Positions 51,907 to 63,778 are shown, numbered from the stretch's first letter. The stretch: DNA of 64,000 bases from Chloroflexota bacterium (GCA_011523515.1 WTGO01000118.1:62001-126000); one strand, 5' to 3'. Translations and numbers: made by a program. The notes: generated by a model not told the origin, from the sequence alone.

Positions 51907-52968
51907 GTGTTTATTGTCGATGCCCAGCAGAATATCGCCTTCAACGCCCAGCAGCTCGGGCGCGACTACACGAAGTGGGCCTGGCATCAGCGACGCGGCG
52001 AATCGCGCAGCGACCTGCCGCCCGCAACAACCGGCCTGTATGATAATCTGCTGGGGCGGGTCGCTGTGGTCTTCGGCAGCATACAAGTGGTAGCCGAGAC
52101 ATCGCCGCAGCTGCAGCCCTGGCAGCAATTCAGCTATCGCTCGGCCAGCGATGCCCGGCAGCTCGCGCTTTGGCAGCTGGATTACTACAGGCGGCTAGCG
52201 GACGAGAGCGACAGAATCCGGCTGATACTCACGCAGGAAGACTTGAATTCCGTGCTGGAGTCCTGGCATCCGGACACGTCTGTCGGCCAGCGGATTCAGG
52301 GCATCGCTGTGCTCATGAAGGGGGCTGAAGCGATATCGGAACCACAGCAATGCGAAGAGTGGCTGGAATACGGGCTGCGTATCCTGGCGCCGGCCTGGGG
52401 GCGGAATCGCTACACCGACGGCCACGACGGCGATCTCACGCTCCTGGGTTATGAGCTGCTCGAGGTGATGAACGGCTTTCATGTTTTGCTCGACATTTCG
52501 GGCCTGTCGGAACGGGCGGCGGCGGCGGCAATCGAACGCTATGCCGGGCCCATTGTCGCCAGCCACGCCAACCCGCGGCATTTTCACGATAGCCCGCGCT
52601 GCCTGGCGGATTCCATGATCCATCGGCTGGCGGAACGCGATGGGGTGATGGGTATCATGGTGTATAATCGATTTCTAAGGAAAGACTGGCATCCCAGCGA
52701 CCCAAAGCGCCGCGTCACCTTGTCGCATTGGGTTGACGCCGTTGACTACATCTGTCAGTTAACCGGATCGGTGGATCATGTCGGGCTGGGCAGCGACATC
52801 GACGGCGGCTATGCATATAGCAGTTTGCCGAATCGAGTGGATACGTCCAGCGATCTTTGGCTGCTGCGGAAAGCGCTGCTTGAGCGGGGTTTCAGCAGTG
52901 GCGATGTCAAGTCGATTCTGAGCGGCAATATGATTCGCAAGCTGCGAGAGTCCTTGGGAGACGGATAG
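51907..52968 (+). CDS. Membrane dipeptidase-like protein (peptidase M19 family)
   Basis: VDAQQNIAFNAQQLGRDY, GFHVLLDISGLSERAAAAAIERYAGPIVASHANPR, VDHVGLGSDIDGGY; GTG start. Confidence 0.88.
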   Translation: MFIVDAQQNIAFNAQQLGRDYTKWAWHQRRGESRSDLPPATTGLYDNLLGRVAVVFGSIQVVAETSPQLQPWQQFSYRSASDARQLALWQLDYYRRLADESDRIRLILTQEDLNSVLESWHPDTSVGQRIQGIAVLMKGAEAISEPQQCEEWLEYGLRILAPAWGRNRYTDGHDGDLTLLGYELLEVMNGFHVLLDISGLSERAAAAAIERYAGPIVASHANPRHFHDSPRCLADSMIHRLAERDGVMGIMVYNRFLRKDWHPSDPKRRVTLSHWVDAVDYICQLTGSVDHVGLGSDIDGGYAYSSLPNRVDTSSDLWLLRKALLERGFSSGDVKSILSGNMIRKLRESLGDG

Positions 52969-52974
52969 ACTCTA

Positions 52975-53490
52975 ATGTGGCGCTTTGCGCAAGTCGGCAT
53001 TGCTTTGGGCGCGCTGGGCGTCATGATTTGCTTTATGGGCCTGTTTCCCGACGTGACCGGCGCCCCGACAACCGCAGGCATCGGCTTAATTCAGGTGGCC
53101 ATGGTGCTGGTTGGCTACAGTCTGCTGATTCTGGGCGCGCTGACCTATCTCAAGTACACCTTTTTCCTGGACGTGCCGGCCGCCTTGAGCCAACAGATCG
53201 GCATTCGGCTCGCGCTCACGGGTATATTGTTCGCTGCCTTGGCTGGTCTGGCGGACATTTTAGGTTTCGGCACCCACATTCGCGATGATTCCGGCGACAT
53301 CTTTTTCGGGCAGCTACAGGTGATCGGCATCCTGGCGAGCTTTGCGCTGTCATCGCTGGGGGTTCTGGTCTACGTGCTGGCCGGCGCGCATCTCGCGCGA
53401 CACGCCCCGGTGGAAGCGCTCAGCGAGAGCATCGCCGGCGTTGACGACACCAAAGAGCTGATGCTGGTCGAACTGGACGAGCCGCTTTAA
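52975..53490 (+). CDS. Four-TM membrane protein of unknown function
   Basis: WRFAQVGIALGALGVMICFMGLFP and three further hydrophobic stretches. Confidence 0.65.
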   Translation: MWRFAQVGIALGALGVMICFMGLFPDVTGAPTTAGIGLIQVAMVLVGYSLLILGALTYLKYTFFLDVPAALSQQIGIRLALTGILFAALAGLADILGFGTHIRDDSGDIFFGQLQVIGILASFALSSLGVLVYVLAGAHLARHAPVEALSESIAGVDDTKELMLVELDEPL

Positions 53491-53560
53491 TCGCCAACCG
53501 CTCAGGGCGCGTGTCCACCTGCCGGGTCATTGTTCAGCGAGGCAAGCGTAGGGAAATTCG

Positions 53561-54706
53561 GTGCGGAACAAGCCTGCCAAGCTGCTTTACGTGGTCAACA
53601 TTCCCCGCTTCTTTGTGTCCCATCGCCTGCCTCTGGCCTTGGCGGCGCGCGCTGAGGGATTTGAAGTGCATGTGGCCGCGTCGGATTCGGACGCGAAGTC
53701 TGCCGAGCGCATCGCAGCGGCGGGCCTGCCCTTTCATCGATTGCCGCTCAGCCAACACGGGCTGAACCCTTTGCGCGAATTGTGGACGATTCTCGCCTTG
53801 CGGCGGCTGTACACCCGCCTCGAGCCCGATTTGCTGCATCATGTCAGCATCAAACCCGTGATTTATGGCGGTATCGCGGCCAGGCTGAGCCGACGCCGCA
53901 GCGTCATCCAGGCAATGAGCGGCCTGGGCTACTTGCAAGTCGGTGAAACACCCAAAGCGCAGCTACTGGAGAGACTCAGCCGGCCGGCGTTTAAGCTGGC
54001 GCTCGCCGGCGCCGGCACGCGCATGATCTTCCAGAACCCGGACGACCGGCAAGTCTTCGTCAAGCGTGGCTTGATCCCGGAGAGCAGGGCCGTGGTTATT
54101 CACGGTTCGGGCGTCGACGAGCGCGAGTTCGCTGCGCGCCCAGAGGATTTGTCGCGTCCGCCGGTGGTGCTTTTCGCCGGGCGCCTGCTCTGGCATAAAG
54201 GCGTGGGTGAGTTTGTCGAATTGGCGCGCCGGTTGCAGGGCAAGGCACGCTTCCGCGTAGTCGGCTATGAAGAGCGAACCAGCCCGTCGAATGTCCCGGC
54301 ATCGCAACTGCAAACCTGGCACGACGCCGGCATCATCGAATGGTGCGGCCAACGCGACGATATGGCGCGGGTCTTCGGCGAGTGCAGTATCGTCTGTCTG
54401 CCGTCTACCTACGGAGAGGGCGTGCCCAAAGTGCTGATCGAGGCGGCGGCTTGCGGGCGGGCTTGTGTGACGACGGATACGCCCGGATGCCGTGAAATCG
54501 TGCGCCACGGAGTCAATGGCTTGCTGGTACCGCCAAACGATAGTGACGCGCTGGCGAGCGCGGTCAGCCAGCTGATCGCGGACCCGGCTCAGAGGCAGTC
54601 GTTCGGCGCCAAGGGACGCGAGATCGTACTGCAAGGATTTACATTGAAGCGGGTCGCCGAGGAGACGATTGCGCTGTATCGATCGGTAATGGAGCGCGCT
54701 CTTTGA
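53561..54706 (+). CDS. Glycosyltransferase family 4 protein
   Basis: VVIHGSGVDEREFAARP, VVLFAGRLLWHKGVGEFVELARRL, CLPSTYGEGVPKVLIEAAACGRACVTTDTPGCREIV; GTG start. Confidence 0.93.
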   Translation: MRNKPAKLLYVVNIPRFFVSHRLPLALAARAEGFEVHVAASDSDAKSAERIAAAGLPFHRLPLSQHGLNPLRELWTILALRRLYTRLEPDLLHHVSIKPVIYGGIAARLSRRRSVIQAMSGLGYLQVGETPKAQLLERLSRPAFKLALAGAGTRMIFQNPDDRQVFVKRGLIPESRAVVIHGSGVDEREFAARPEDLSRPPVVLFAGRLLWHKGVGEFVELARRLQGKARFRVVGYEERTSPSNVPASQLQTWHDAGIIEWCGQRDDMARVFGECSIVCLPSTYGEGVPKVLIEAAACGRACVTTDTPGCREIVRHGVNGLLVPPNDSDALASAVSQLIADPAQRQSFGAKGREIVLQGFTLKRVAEETIALYRSVMERAL

Positions 54707-54720
54707 ACGCTGCCCGGGCG

Positions 54721-55947
54721 TCAGGCGCCGGCGGAAGCTTGCGCCGTGACGGTGGCCGGCGCGCAGATTGGCGGTCCGCCGGGCGGGTAGGTCCAGGTTT
54801 GCGGCAACTGCGCCCCTTCGACCATGGCGAGGAATTCGCGGTATACCGTCATGAGCCCGGCGCAATCGCCGCGAATCTCGGCCGACTGCCCTTGCAAGTA
54901 CCAGCACTCCAGACGCCGCTCGGCAATGTCGACTCGCCCCTCCACCTGCAGCCGGCCGCATTGTCTCAAGGCGGCCTGCGCGTTGAGGTAATCGCCGTCA
55001 AGATAAAGCAAGCGACCCAGTTTGTACCAGCCGTCCGACCAGGCCGGCGCCAGCTCCGTTACCTCACGACAATATCGCAGCGCGTTTTCGCGCTCCAGCA
55101 AGCGGTCGGATAGCTCGCACAGGCGAACGCGAACTTTAACATTGTCGTCATCCAAAGCCGTGATTCGGTAATAGGCAACGGTTGCCTGATCGATATCGCT
55201 GATCTGCAGCGCGAAAAGCGCGGCCTCAAAATGCAAGGGGATTAGCTTTGCGCGATAGCGAATGGCATGATCCATATGCGCAATCGCTTCACGGTAGTCG
55301 CCTAAATCGCTATAGGCTAGCGCGACGGCGCGATGACCTTCCCATTCATAGCGACCGGCCTGTCGCGCCAAGTCGAGGCCGATTTCCGCTTCGCGCAAGG
55401 CAGCGCCCGGTAAGCCCCGCGATCCATAAGACAGCGATAAGGCGATACGCGCCAATATATGTTTCGGCAGGCGCTCCACAATACGCAACGCGACGCGGCC
55501 GGCCTCGTCCGAGTAGCCGTTCGCTTGCAGAGCATAGCTCAAGACCGCCTGTATATCTTCGCTCCGCGGCAGTCTGGCGACGGCTTCGCGGCTGATTTGC
55601 AAGGCCGATTCCCGGTCCAACTCGCGTTCTATCTCGCTATAGCTGCGGTAGATTAGCGCTCGAATGAGCAATTCGTAGGTGGCGATGTCGGGTCCATCGC
55701 GCTCAAGAATCTGGCTGGCATAGTCAACGGCTTTTTCCAGGTCGCCATTCTCAAAAGCGGCAAAGGCTGCTGGCAGGTTGGCGACTGTTTGCGGGATACG
55801 GCCGGCGTTCAAGCGCTGCTCAATCCAGTTCCGCCCGGACCAGACTACGGCCATGGCAACCAGCACCAGTACGAGCAGCGGCGCGCAGCCTCCATGTCGC
55901 GGCCGCGGTCGCGCGAATGCTCTGGCGGAATTGCGATTGACTTTCAT
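54721..55947 (-). CDS. TPR-repeat protein with N-terminal membrane anchor
   Basis: LLVLVLVAMAVVWSGRNW anchor; repeated TPR-like helices (YKLGRLLYLDGDYLNAQAALRQC). Confidence 0.75.
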   Translation of the reverse strand: MKVNRNSARAFARPRPRHGGCAPLLVLVLVAMAVVWSGRNWIEQRLNAGRIPQTVANLPAAFAAFENGDLEKAVDYASQILERDGPDIATYELLIRALIYRSYSEIERELDRESALQISREAVARLPRSEDIQAVLSYALQANGYSDEAGRVALRIVERLPKHILARIALSLSYGSRGLPGAALREAEIGLDLARQAGRYEWEGHRAVALAYSDLGDYREAIAHMDHAIRYRAKLIPLHFEAALFALQISDIDQATVAYYRITALDDDNVKVRVRLCELSDRLLERENALRYCREVTELAPAWSDGWYKLGRLLYLDGDYLNAQAALRQCGRLQVEGRVDIAERRLECWYLQGQSAEIRGDCAGLMTVYREFLAMVEGAQLPQTWTYPPGGPPICAPATVTAQASAGA

Positions 55948-56099
55948 CTGACTAATGGATGCGTGTACGGATAAGTATCGAGGCTAAGACATGGCAGAAG
56001 TGTAGCGGAGTACAAAAAAATCTCGCCGTAAAGCATCAATGAAATCCGCCGAGCGTTAATCGAGCGCCAGGCATCAAGGACTAATTAGCCGAGCTCCGG

Positions 56100-56765
56100 T
56101 CAGGCCAGGCTCGCCGCCTTATGAGCCGCGCGTATGGGATCTGGCAAGCGGAATCTAGTTGTGCATGACAAGACCAGCTCCACCGCGCTATCGAGATCGG
56201 CCAAATGCCCACACGACACGTAAACCGGCTTGACGCCCCGGCGTGTACGCAGGACGACGCCAAGCTGCTGCCCGCGATAGAACAATGGGCAACGGCTGCC
56301 TTTCTCTAGGGGCGGCTCCTGATACTCTCCAATATAATGCGTCTTTCCACAGCCTACGGTCGGTCGCCCGAGCCACAGGCCCAGGTGAGCAGCGATGCCC
56401 ATGCGCCGCGGATGGATCTGTCCCATTCCGTCAAAGATAATTGCATCCGGTTCATGGCGGAGATTGCTCAGCGCCTCCAGGACCACGGGCCCCTCGCGGA
56501 ACGCCAGCAGGCCCGGAATATAGGGATAGTCGGTAGCCCGCTGCGCGCGGACCGTCTCGAGGGTCGTCGACATGTCGGGAAACGTCATGACGACGACTGC
56601 CGCCCGCGACTGACCGCTCTTCACGCTCACGTCAACGCCTGCTACCCGCTGGATACGGTCGAGCTTGAGCGGAGCGTCATTAGCCAGCAGCGCAGACAAT
56701 TCGGTTTGCAGGGCGATGGCTGACTGTGGGCCGAGGTCCCAATTGTGAAGCGGCTTGAAGCGCAT
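56100..56765 (-). CDS. nfi: Endonuclease V
   Basis: RVAGVDVSVKSGQSRAAVVVM, YIPGLLAFREGPVVLEAL, DAIIFDGMGQIHPRRMGIAAHLGLWLGRPTVGCGKTHYIG; start MRFKPLHNWDL preferred. Confidence 0.94.
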   Translation of the reverse strand: MRFKPLHNWDLGPQSAIALQTELSALLANDAPLKLDRIQRVAGVDVSVKSGQSRAAVVVMTFPDMSTTLETVRAQRATDYPYIPGLLAFREGPVVLEALSNLRHEPDAIIFDGMGQIHPRRMGIAAHLGLWLGRPTVGCGKTHYIGEYQEPPLEKGSRCPLFYRGQQLGVVLRTRRGVKPVYVSCGHLADLDSAVELVLSCTTRFRLPDPIRAAHKAASLA

Positions 56766-56787
56766 GGTCCGAGCGTCAAACAGCGGC

Positions 56788-58356
56788 TTACATTTCCAGG
56801 TAATCTCGCAGCTGGCGGGAGCGCGTGGGATGGCGCAACTTGCGCAGGGCTTTTGCTTCGATCTGGCGGATCCGCTCGCGCGTAACGCCGAAGAAGTGGC
56901 CGACCTCTTCAAGCGTATTGTCCTGGCCGTCAATCAAGCCGAAGCGCATCTCCAGCACCTGGCGCTCACGCTCGCTGAGGACGCCCAAAGCGGACCGGAT
57001 CTGTTCCTTGAGCAACTGCCGCCCGGCCGCGTCCACCGGTCCCAGCATATTGTCGTCGGGGATGAAATCGCCCAGCCGACTGCTGTCTTCCTGGCCGACC
57101 GGCATATCCAGGCTCATCGGCTCCTGGCTGATACGCATGATGCGGCGCACCTTCTGCGACGCCTTGCGCAACTTGCGATTCAGCTGTGGATCGAGGTCTT
57201 CGCCTTCGCGCATCTGCTGCTTGATGTCGCTGCGCTCGGAATCACTGAGGAAATCCATCTCAAGGGCGATCTGTTCGGTGATCGGCTCGGCGCCAAGCGT
57301 TTGGATCAACTCGCGCTGCACACGCATCATGCGGTTGATCGTCTCGACCATGTGGACGGGAATGCGAATGGTGCGCGCTTGGTCGGCGATCGCTCGGCTG
57401 ATGGCCTGGCGGATCCACCAGGTGGCGTAAGTGCTGAATTTGTAGCCCTTGGTATGGTCGAATTTGTTCACAGCCCGCAGTAGACCAATATTGCCCTCTT
57501 GAATCAGATCGAGGAAGCTGATCCCGCGGCCCAAATAGCGCTTGGCAACGCTGACCACCAGGCGCAGATTGGCGCGCGTCAAATCTTCGGATGACAGCGC
57601 CGCGTGCTGCTCTACCTGCTCCTGCTGCTGCTTTGCCAAGCTGATCGGATCAACCGTATCTTCTATCCAGCTATCGAATTCCTCGAGCGGCGGCAGCGCC
57701 TGCTCGCGGCGGAAATAGCGCTGCATCTGCTGCTGGTGCTCAAATGGGAACAGGAAGAGCGCATGAATGACTTGGAAAAACTGCTGCGCCAGCTTGGTCC
57801 AGTCTTCGTCTCTGCCCCAGCTGCGCTGTTTGAGATAGCCGCGGATATACGAATCCGCATCACGATCCCAATTGAGAATAGTCTCTTGAACTTCCGCCAT
57901 CACCTGGAAAAAGTCCGGCGCTTCCACATCGCGCCCGGCGGCGGCCGCTTGCAGGACGTCCCAGTCCTGGCGCAGACGCCGGTACGCAAAGCGCTCAACA
58001 TCGAGAAAGTCGGGATGGCCGTTAGCCGACGACTGATTGTCCAGACTCATCAACTCATCACGGAGCTGCTCCAAGTGGCGCTCGGCGGCGATCTGCGTGC
58101 TCAGCCACATTTCACGGTTGCTATCCAGCAGCGGAACCTGCCCAATTTCTTTCAGATACATCCGAACCGGGTCATCCGGCAGCGGCATACTTTCGCGCGA
58201 AGCGCCCTCGCTCTGCTCGTCCGGATCGCCGGTTGCAAAACTTGAAGTAGTCTGATGAGACCCGCGTCGATCCCCGCTATCCGCCAAGTCGTCGTCCGGT
58301 GACTCGCGATCGTACCCAATGTACTCCCGTAGCGTGTCTTCAGATTCATTCATCAT
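56788..58356 (-). CDS. rpoD: RNA polymerase sigma-70 factor (primary sigma type)
   Basis: [109 protein letters not shown]. Confidence 0.96.
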   Translation of the reverse strand: MMNESEDTLREYIGYDRESPDDDLADSGDRRGSHQTTSSFATGDPDEQSEGASRESMPLPDDPVRMYLKEIGQVPLLDSNREMWLSTQIAAERHLEQLRDELMSLDNQSSANGHPDFLDVERFAYRRLRQDWDVLQAAAAGRDVEAPDFFQVMAEVQETILNWDRDADSYIRGYLKQRSWGRDEDWTKLAQQFFQVIHALFLFPFEHQQQMQRYFRREQALPPLEEFDSWIEDTVDPISLAKQQQEQVEQHAALSSEDLTRANLRLVVSVAKRYLGRGISFLDLIQEGNIGLLRAVNKFDHTKGYKFSTYATWWIRQAISRAIADQARTIRIPVHMVETINRMMRVQRELIQTLGAEPITEQIALEMDFLSDSERSDIKQQMREGEDLDPQLNRKLRKASQKVRRIMRISQEPMSLDMPVGQEDSSRLGDFIPDDNMLGPVDAAGRQLLKEQIRSALGVLSERERQVLEMRFGLIDGQDNTLEEVGHFFGVTRERIRQIEAKALRKLRHPTRSRQLRDYLEM

Positions 58357-58407
58357 GTTTCTGACTCCTTCTGTTGAAATCGATGTTTGCCGCGATGGGA
58401 GTACTGT

Positions 58408-60447
58408 TTAGCTGACTGCCGCATTGATTCGAGCTTTTGCTCGCATCGACAGCATAATCTTCGCGCGTATTTGATCCCCGAATTGCTCGTCGCCTTTCGT
58501 GCCGGTCTGGGCTTCTTCCTGCAAATACTGCATCTCGACACGTTCGTTGTCGAGCCGCCGCAGGCGCAGTTGCAGCGCGCGGATCACCAATTCTTCTTTC
58601 ACGCTGAAGCCCGGCCTGGCCTTTTGCGAGCCTCTCCTAAATATATCGTGTAAGTCGACCTGAAAGTTTCCGTTAATTCGCGCGGCAACTGCATCGGGGT
58701 CGGCAATCAACAGCGACCGGACCTCGGCGCGCAAGTCTTCGTCAAGCACCAGGCCAAGGTATTGCATGGGCGCCATATCATCCTGCGCCATCGAATCTTG
58801 CAGGGACACCATGAGAGCGCGATATTGGCTTTGCGTGAAGTCATTGGCGCTCAACTCGCCGAGCGGGCCCTGTAGCAAGTCTTCATCTTCAGCCGCCAGC
58901 TCGCGCAATTTTCGATTGACTTGATAGAGCAGATCGGGATCTTTGAGCAGAACGCTGAGACAGAATTCTTCAATCGCCCGTTTCAGCGGCTTATTCGGGG
59001 CCGGCGGCTGCTGCGGGCTCTCCGCGCTGTCGTCTACGGTTGCAAACTCCGGCCCGGCTATTTCGTGTTCGTTGTCCCAGTATTCCGGCGGCATGTCCGG
59101 TGGTGGCGCTGCGGGTGTTGTAGGCCGGACAAGAGGCGTCTGCTCTTGCGCCCAAGCCAGCATGTCGCGCTCGCTGATGCGCAGGCGCCGCGCCAGATTC
59201 TGAATGTTGTCTTGTTTGTAAACGTTGTTCTCCGATACCAGCAGCATAGGCAGCACGGCTTGGGCAACCGCCTGGCGCGCTTGCAGGCTGGAATCAGCCG
59301 TCAGCGGCTCCGACTCCATGTCGATTACGAAATCGGCAACGCTCTGCGCGCTGTCAACGAGGGCTGGCCAGCCCTCAGGCGACTCGCGCAGGAAGTCGTC
59401 CGGGTCTTTGCCGGCGGGGATCTTCAATATCGCGATATCCACCGACAGCTTGCCGGCGTAATCCCGAGCCAGCGTCTGGCGGGCCACTTCCAGGCTGCGG
59501 CGGGCGGCATTCCGGCCTGCTTCGTCGGCGTCCAGCGCGAGCACGATGCGCTTGGCGTAACGCGGCGCCACCTGGCGAATCTGCGGCTCAGTCATGGCCG
59601 TGCCCATCTGCGCCACGACATTGGCATAACCGGCCTGATGCGCCTGGATCACATCCATATAGCCTTCGACAATCACGACCGTGCCGCTGTCGCGAATGGC
59701 CGAGCGGCCCGTATCCAGCCCGTAAAGCAGACGGCTCTTATCGAAAACGGCAGATTGGGGCGAATTGATGTATTTGGCGTTGTCGTTCGCATCCAGGGCG
59801 CGCCCGCCGAAGCCAACCACGCGGCCGCGTTCATCGCGGATGGGGATGATCAGTCGGTTGCGGAAGCGGTCGTAGACGCGTCCGTTGTCGTTGCGCACGG
59901 CCAAGCCGACTTCGACGATCTCGTCGTCACTGTGTCCTAAATCGCGCAGCGCGCGCAGCATAAAATCCCAGATGTCCGGCGCGTACCCAATCTGGAAGGA
60001 CTGAATGGTCTCATCGGTCAAACCGCGCTGATCGCGCAGATACGATCGGATTCTGCCTGTTGTTTCGCGGCGCAAAGCCCTCTGAAAGACTTCGGCCGCG
60101 CTTGCGGTCATGCCGCGCAGCTTTTCCAGGTGATCGCTGCGACTCTTTTGCGCCGCCGTTTGGCGTTGCAGCTCCACGCCGGCTTCAGCCGCCAACTCCC
60201 GCAGCGCTTCTTTGAAGTCCCAACCGTGCAGCTTCTGGGCGAAGGTGAAGAGGTCGCCGCCTTCAGCGCAGGCGCCAAAGCAGTGCCAGGTCTGCCGCGC
60301 CGGGTTCACAACAAAAGACGGCGTCTTTTCGTTGTGGAAGGGACAGCAAGCCTTGTGATTGCGTCCGGCCTTTTTCAGGGTAGGCACGAAGCGCTGCACA
60401 TAACTGACTATGTCGATGCGGGACTTGATGTCATCCGTTGTGGACAC
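58408..60447 (-). CDS. dnaG: DNA primase
   Basis: CPFHNEKTPSFVVNPARQTWHCFGACAEGGDLFTF zinc finger; YGLDTGRSAIRDSGTVVIVEGYMDVIQAHQAGYANVVAQMGTAMTEPQ. Confidence 0.97.
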   Translation of the reverse strand: MSTTDDIKSRIDIVSYVQRFVPTLKKAGRNHKACCPFHNEKTPSFVVNPARQTWHCFGACAEGGDLFTFAQKLHGWDFKEALRELAAEAGVELQRQTAAQKSRSDHLEKLRGMTASAAEVFQRALRRETTGRIRSYLRDQRGLTDETIQSFQIGYAPDIWDFMLRALRDLGHSDDEIVEVGLAVRNDNGRVYDRFRNRLIIPIRDERGRVVGFGGRALDANDNAKYINSPQSAVFDKSRLLYGLDTGRSAIRDSGTVVIVEGYMDVIQAHQAGYANVVAQMGTAMTEPQIRQVAPRYAKRIVLALDADEAGRNAARRSLEVARQTLARDYAGKLSVDIAILKIPAGKDPDDFLRESPEGWPALVDSAQSVADFVIDMESEPLTADSSLQARQAVAQAVLPMLLVSENNVYKQDNIQNLARRLRISERDMLAWAQEQTPLVRPTTPAAPPPDMPPEYWDNEHEIAGPEFATVDDSAESPQQPPAPNKPLKRAIEEFCLSVLLKDPDLLYQVNRKLRELAAEDEDLLQGPLGELSANDFTQSQYRALMVSLQDSMAQDDMAPMQYLGLVLDEDLRAEVRSLLIADPDAVAARINGNFQVDLHDIFRRGSQKARPGFSVKEELVIRALQLRLRRLDNERVEMQYLQEEAQTGTKGDEQFGDQIRAKIMLSMRAKARINAAVS

Positions 60448-60479
60448 GGACTGTCGCTCCTCGAAGAGACTTGGAAGTG

Positions 60480-60508
60480 ATTATAGTGTTGCGTGAAAAC
60501 TTGTACAA
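60480..60508 (-). promoter_or_regulatory. Sigma70-type promoter for dnaG-rpoD (TTGTAC-N17-TATAAT)
   Basis: Minus strand TTGTAC AAGTTTTCACGCAACAC TATAAT, ~33 nt before the dnaG ATG. Confidence 0.6.
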
Positions 60509-60611
60509 TGAATTGGCACTCATGTTGGAGAATTAATACAATTGCCCAGCTTTTGATTTGGCTTCACAAATGACTGACATTCGGGCTGCAGATCGGCCAG
60601 GAACATGGCCG

Positions 60612-63611
60612 CTAGAAATTCTCCAGTTCGCTCAAATCAGCTATGCCCGCCTGCATCGCGCTGATGCGCTGCAGCAGCGCGATGCGATTGTCGCGCAGCT
60701 TCGGATCCGGGTCGTGCACCAGCACCTTGTCGAAAAAGTCGGTCACCGCCGGAACCATGGGCTCGAAGATCGTGAGGAATTCGTCGACGTTTGTCGACGG
60801 GCCGAGTTTAGCGGAAGCGCACAAGTATGTTTGGTGAAGCTGCTTTTCCTCAGGCGCGTTCAAGAGATCGAGTCGCAGGTCCATTTCGGCTTCCGCTTTG
60901 GTGATCCTGACGCAGCGGGCAAAACTGTCGAGTAAAATTTCCCAATCATCGCGTACAACCCAGCGTGACAAGGCCTCAATGCCGCGCAGCGCACGGTAGG
61001 GATTATGCGCCTGCGCCTTTAGCACGGCTTTGATCACATCTGACGGGACACTCAGGCGATCGTCCAGCCAACTGGCGAAGCGTCCCTCCACAAAGGCAAG
61101 CACCTGCTGCTTGACCGGCAAGTCAACGGCCACCAGCTGGCCCTCAGCCACAAAGGCAATCACTCGGCGCAAATCGACCGAGAGCGCCGATTCCGCAAGT
61201 ATGCGGATGACGCCGAGAGCAGCGCGCCGCAATCCAAAGGGATCGGATGTCGATTTCGGCGCCAGGCCCACGGCAATCAGCCCCACAAGGCTGTCGAGCT
61301 TGTCCGCCAGCGCCAGCAGCCGGCCTGCATTAGAAGCAGGCAGGCGATCGCCGGCGCCGGTCGGAAGCCAGTGTTCGCGAATGGCGCTCGCAACTGCCGG
61401 CTCAATACCCTCGCGCAGGGCGTATTCGCGCCCCATGATGCCTTGCAAAGATGTCATCTCCACCACCATGCTGGTCGCCAAATCGGCCTTGGCGATCTGC
61501 GCTGCCTCATGCGCAGTTGCAATGTCGTCAGCGGCAAAACCGAGCAGCGCGCCCAAATCGGCTATGGTCTCCGCCACACGGTCGTTTTTGGCGCGCATGG
61601 AGCCGAGATCGGCTTGAAATGTCAGCGTCCCCAGGCGCGGCAGGTAGTCTTTGAGCGGCTGCTTGATATCCGCCTGGTAGAAGAAACGGGCGTCGGCAAA
61701 ACGGGCGCGCAGCACTTGCTCATTGCCGTGGATCACCTTGTCGAGATGCGCGCCGTTACCGTTGCGCACGCCAATGAAATAGTTCATGAGCTGGCCGTCG
61801 GCATCCTCCAGCGCGAAATAGCGCTGATGCTTGCGCATGACCGTCACCAGTACATCGCGCGGAAGCTCGAGGTAAGCGGCGTCGAATTTGCCCAGAAATG
61901 CCGTAGGCGCTTCCACCAGATTGGTCACTTCCGCCAGCAGCGAGTCGTCATCCGCTACGCTAGCATTGATTCCGTCGGCGAGGGCGACTATCTGTTCACG
62001 TATCGCCGCGCCGCGTTCCGCGGCATCCAGCAGTATGCCCTGCCGACGGCAGAGCTGTATGTATTCTGACGCGCCGGTCAACTCAAATTCGGGCGAGCCG
62101 GCAGGGCGCAGGCCGCGCGTAAGATGGCCGCTCGCCAAGCCGGCAAATTCAAAAGGTATAATCGTCTCGCCAAAGAGCGCGACGACCCAGCGGATGGGAC
62201 GAGAGAAGGCGACATCGGTGTGGTTCCAACGCATGGATTTGCTGAACTTCAGGCCGGTGACGAAACCCGGCAGCGCTTCCGCCAACACTTCTGTCGCCGG
62301 CCGCCCCTCATTGCGCACGACGGCAGTGACGTAGCGGCCGCCGTCAATTTGCTCGACCTTTAGGTCCGCGATATCGACACCTTTGCCGCGCGCGAAACCG
62401 ATGGCGGCTCGGGTCGGATTGCCGGCGGCGTCGTAGGCGCGGTCAGCCGGCGGCCCCTTGGCCAGAAATTTTTCATCCGCCTGTCGTGGCGCCACGTCAC
62501 GCGCGATCACAACGATACGGCGCGGCGTGGCGAACACGTTTAGCTCAGCATAGGTCAGGCGCAGCTCATCAAACAACCTAGGAGCGGCGTCCTTAGCCTG
62601 CGCCAGCGCAGCAGCCACATCATCGGCCGGCAGCTCTTCGACGCCGATTTCGATGAGTACGTCAGCGGCCTCAGCGGGAACCGGAGGTAGATCGCCCGGC
62701 TTTTGCATTTCCGCGCCGGGCCACTGGTCCGCCATCTTCATCAGTGGATGGCCCAGCGCCTCGCGCTGCGACACATACTGCGCTGCGATCGCGCGCGTCA
62801 TTTCGCGCATGCGCCGGAAGTAAGCCGCGCGTTCGGTCACGCCGATGGCGCCGCGCGTGTCCAACACGTTGAAGAGATGGCTGCACTTCAGCACGTAGTC
62901 ATAAGCGGCGATCAGCGCGTCGCCTTCCAGCGCGCGGGCGTATTCGCGCTCGTAGGTATCGTAGGTGGAGCGCAGGGCGGCGACATCCGCCACATTGAAG
63001 TAGTAGCGGCAATGCTCCACCTCGTCGTTGAACATGACATCGCCGTAGCTGACGCCGGGCAGCCAGTCAATTTCCCAGGCGGATTCTTTCCCCTGCAGCG
63101 CCAGGACGATGCGCTCGATGCCGTAGGTGATTTCGACGCTGACGGGATCCAGGTTCATGCCGCTGGCCTGCTGAAAATAGGTGAATTGGGTGATCTCCTG
63201 CCCGTCCAGCCAGACCTCCCAGCCCAGCCCCCATGCGCCCAGAGCCGGCGATTCCCAATTGTCCTCGACGAAGCGGATATCGTGTTCGCGCGCCTTGATG
63301 CCCAGCGCCTCCAGCGAATCCAGATAGAGCTCCTGCGGGTTGCCAGGATCGGGCTTGAGGATGACCTGGTACTGATAGTATTTCTGCATGCGATTGGGAT
63401 TTTCGCCGAAGCGCCCGTCGTCGGGCCTGACCGAGGGCTCAACGTAAGCCACGCGCCAGGGCTCGGGACCCAGCACGCGCAAGGTCGTGGCGGGATTGCC
63501 CGTACCCGCGCCGACCTGCACGTTGTAGGGCTCCCAGATCAGGCAGCCTTGCGCCGCCCAAAAATCATGCAGCTTCAGAATAACTTGCTGGAAGGTCAAG
63601 GCAGTTGTCAT
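60612..63611 (-). CDS. glyQS: Glycyl-tRNA synthetase, alpha and beta subunits fused
   Basis: Alpha: [69 protein letters not shown]; beta from ~[15 protein letters not shown] through [37 protein letters not shown]; single 999 aa ORF. Confidence 0.96.
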   Translation of the reverse strand: MTTALTFQQVILKLHDFWAAQGCLIWEPYNVQVGAGTGNPATTLRVLGPEPWRVAYVEPSVRPDDGRFGENPNRMQKYYQYQVILKPDPGNPQELYLDSLEALGIKAREHDIRFVEDNWESPALGAWGLGWEVWLDGQEITQFTYFQQASGMNLDPVSVEITYGIERIVLALQGKESAWEIDWLPGVSYGDVMFNDEVEHCRYYFNVADVAALRSTYDTYEREYARALEGDALIAAYDYVLKCSHLFNVLDTRGAIGVTERAAYFRRMREMTRAIAAQYVSQREALGHPLMKMADQWPGAEMQKPGDLPPVPAEAADVLIEIGVEELPADDVAAALAQAKDAAPRLFDELRLTYAELNVFATPRRIVVIARDVAPRQADEKFLAKGPPADRAYDAAGNPTRAAIGFARGKGVDIADLKVEQIDGGRYVTAVVRNEGRPATEVLAEALPGFVTGLKFSKSMRWNHTDVAFSRPIRWVVALFGETIIPFEFAGLASGHLTRGLRPAGSPEFELTGASEYIQLCRRQGILLDAAERGAAIREQIVALADGINASVADDDSLLAEVTNLVEAPTAFLGKFDAAYLELPRDVLVTVMRKHQRYFALEDADGQLMNYFIGVRNGNGAHLDKVIHGNEQVLRARFADARFFYQADIKQPLKDYLPRLGTLTFQADLGSMRAKNDRVAETIADLGALLGFAADDIATAHEAAQIAKADLATSMVVEMTSLQGIMGREYALREGIEPAVASAIREHWLPTGAGDRLPASNAGRLLALADKLDSLVGLIAVGLAPKSTSDPFGLRRAALGVIRILAESALSVDLRRVIAFVAEGQLVAVDLPVKQQVLAFVEGRFASWLDDRLSVPSDVIKAVLKAQAHNPYRALRGIEALSRWVVRDDWEILLDSFARCVRITKAEAEMDLRLDLLNAPEEKQLHQTYLCASAKLGPSTNVDEFLTIFEPMVPAVTDFFDKVLVHDPDPKLRDNRIALLQRISAMQAGIADLSELENF

Positions 63612-63778
63612 GCAGTTTCCTGCTAGGGTTGGCTGGGCCCGGAATCGTCCGTCATTATATGGGCGACCTCAGCGTATAACGAGGGCGACAGTCGCGGGCC
63701 TTTAGCTGAAGCAGCGGCTGCGCCAAACAGTCGAAGCAGCCCGCTTTACTGAGCATACATACGCGGCGGGTGTATGGC

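Noticed and set aside
51754-52128. N-terminal extension of the ABC-F ORF
   Set aside because: Overlaps the divergent M19 peptidase; conserved ABC-F homology begins at VRVLQVNNITVNF with a GTG start.
62703-63626. 307 aa plus-strand ORF opposite glyQS
   Set aside because: Shadow frame of a conserved synthetase; no independent support.
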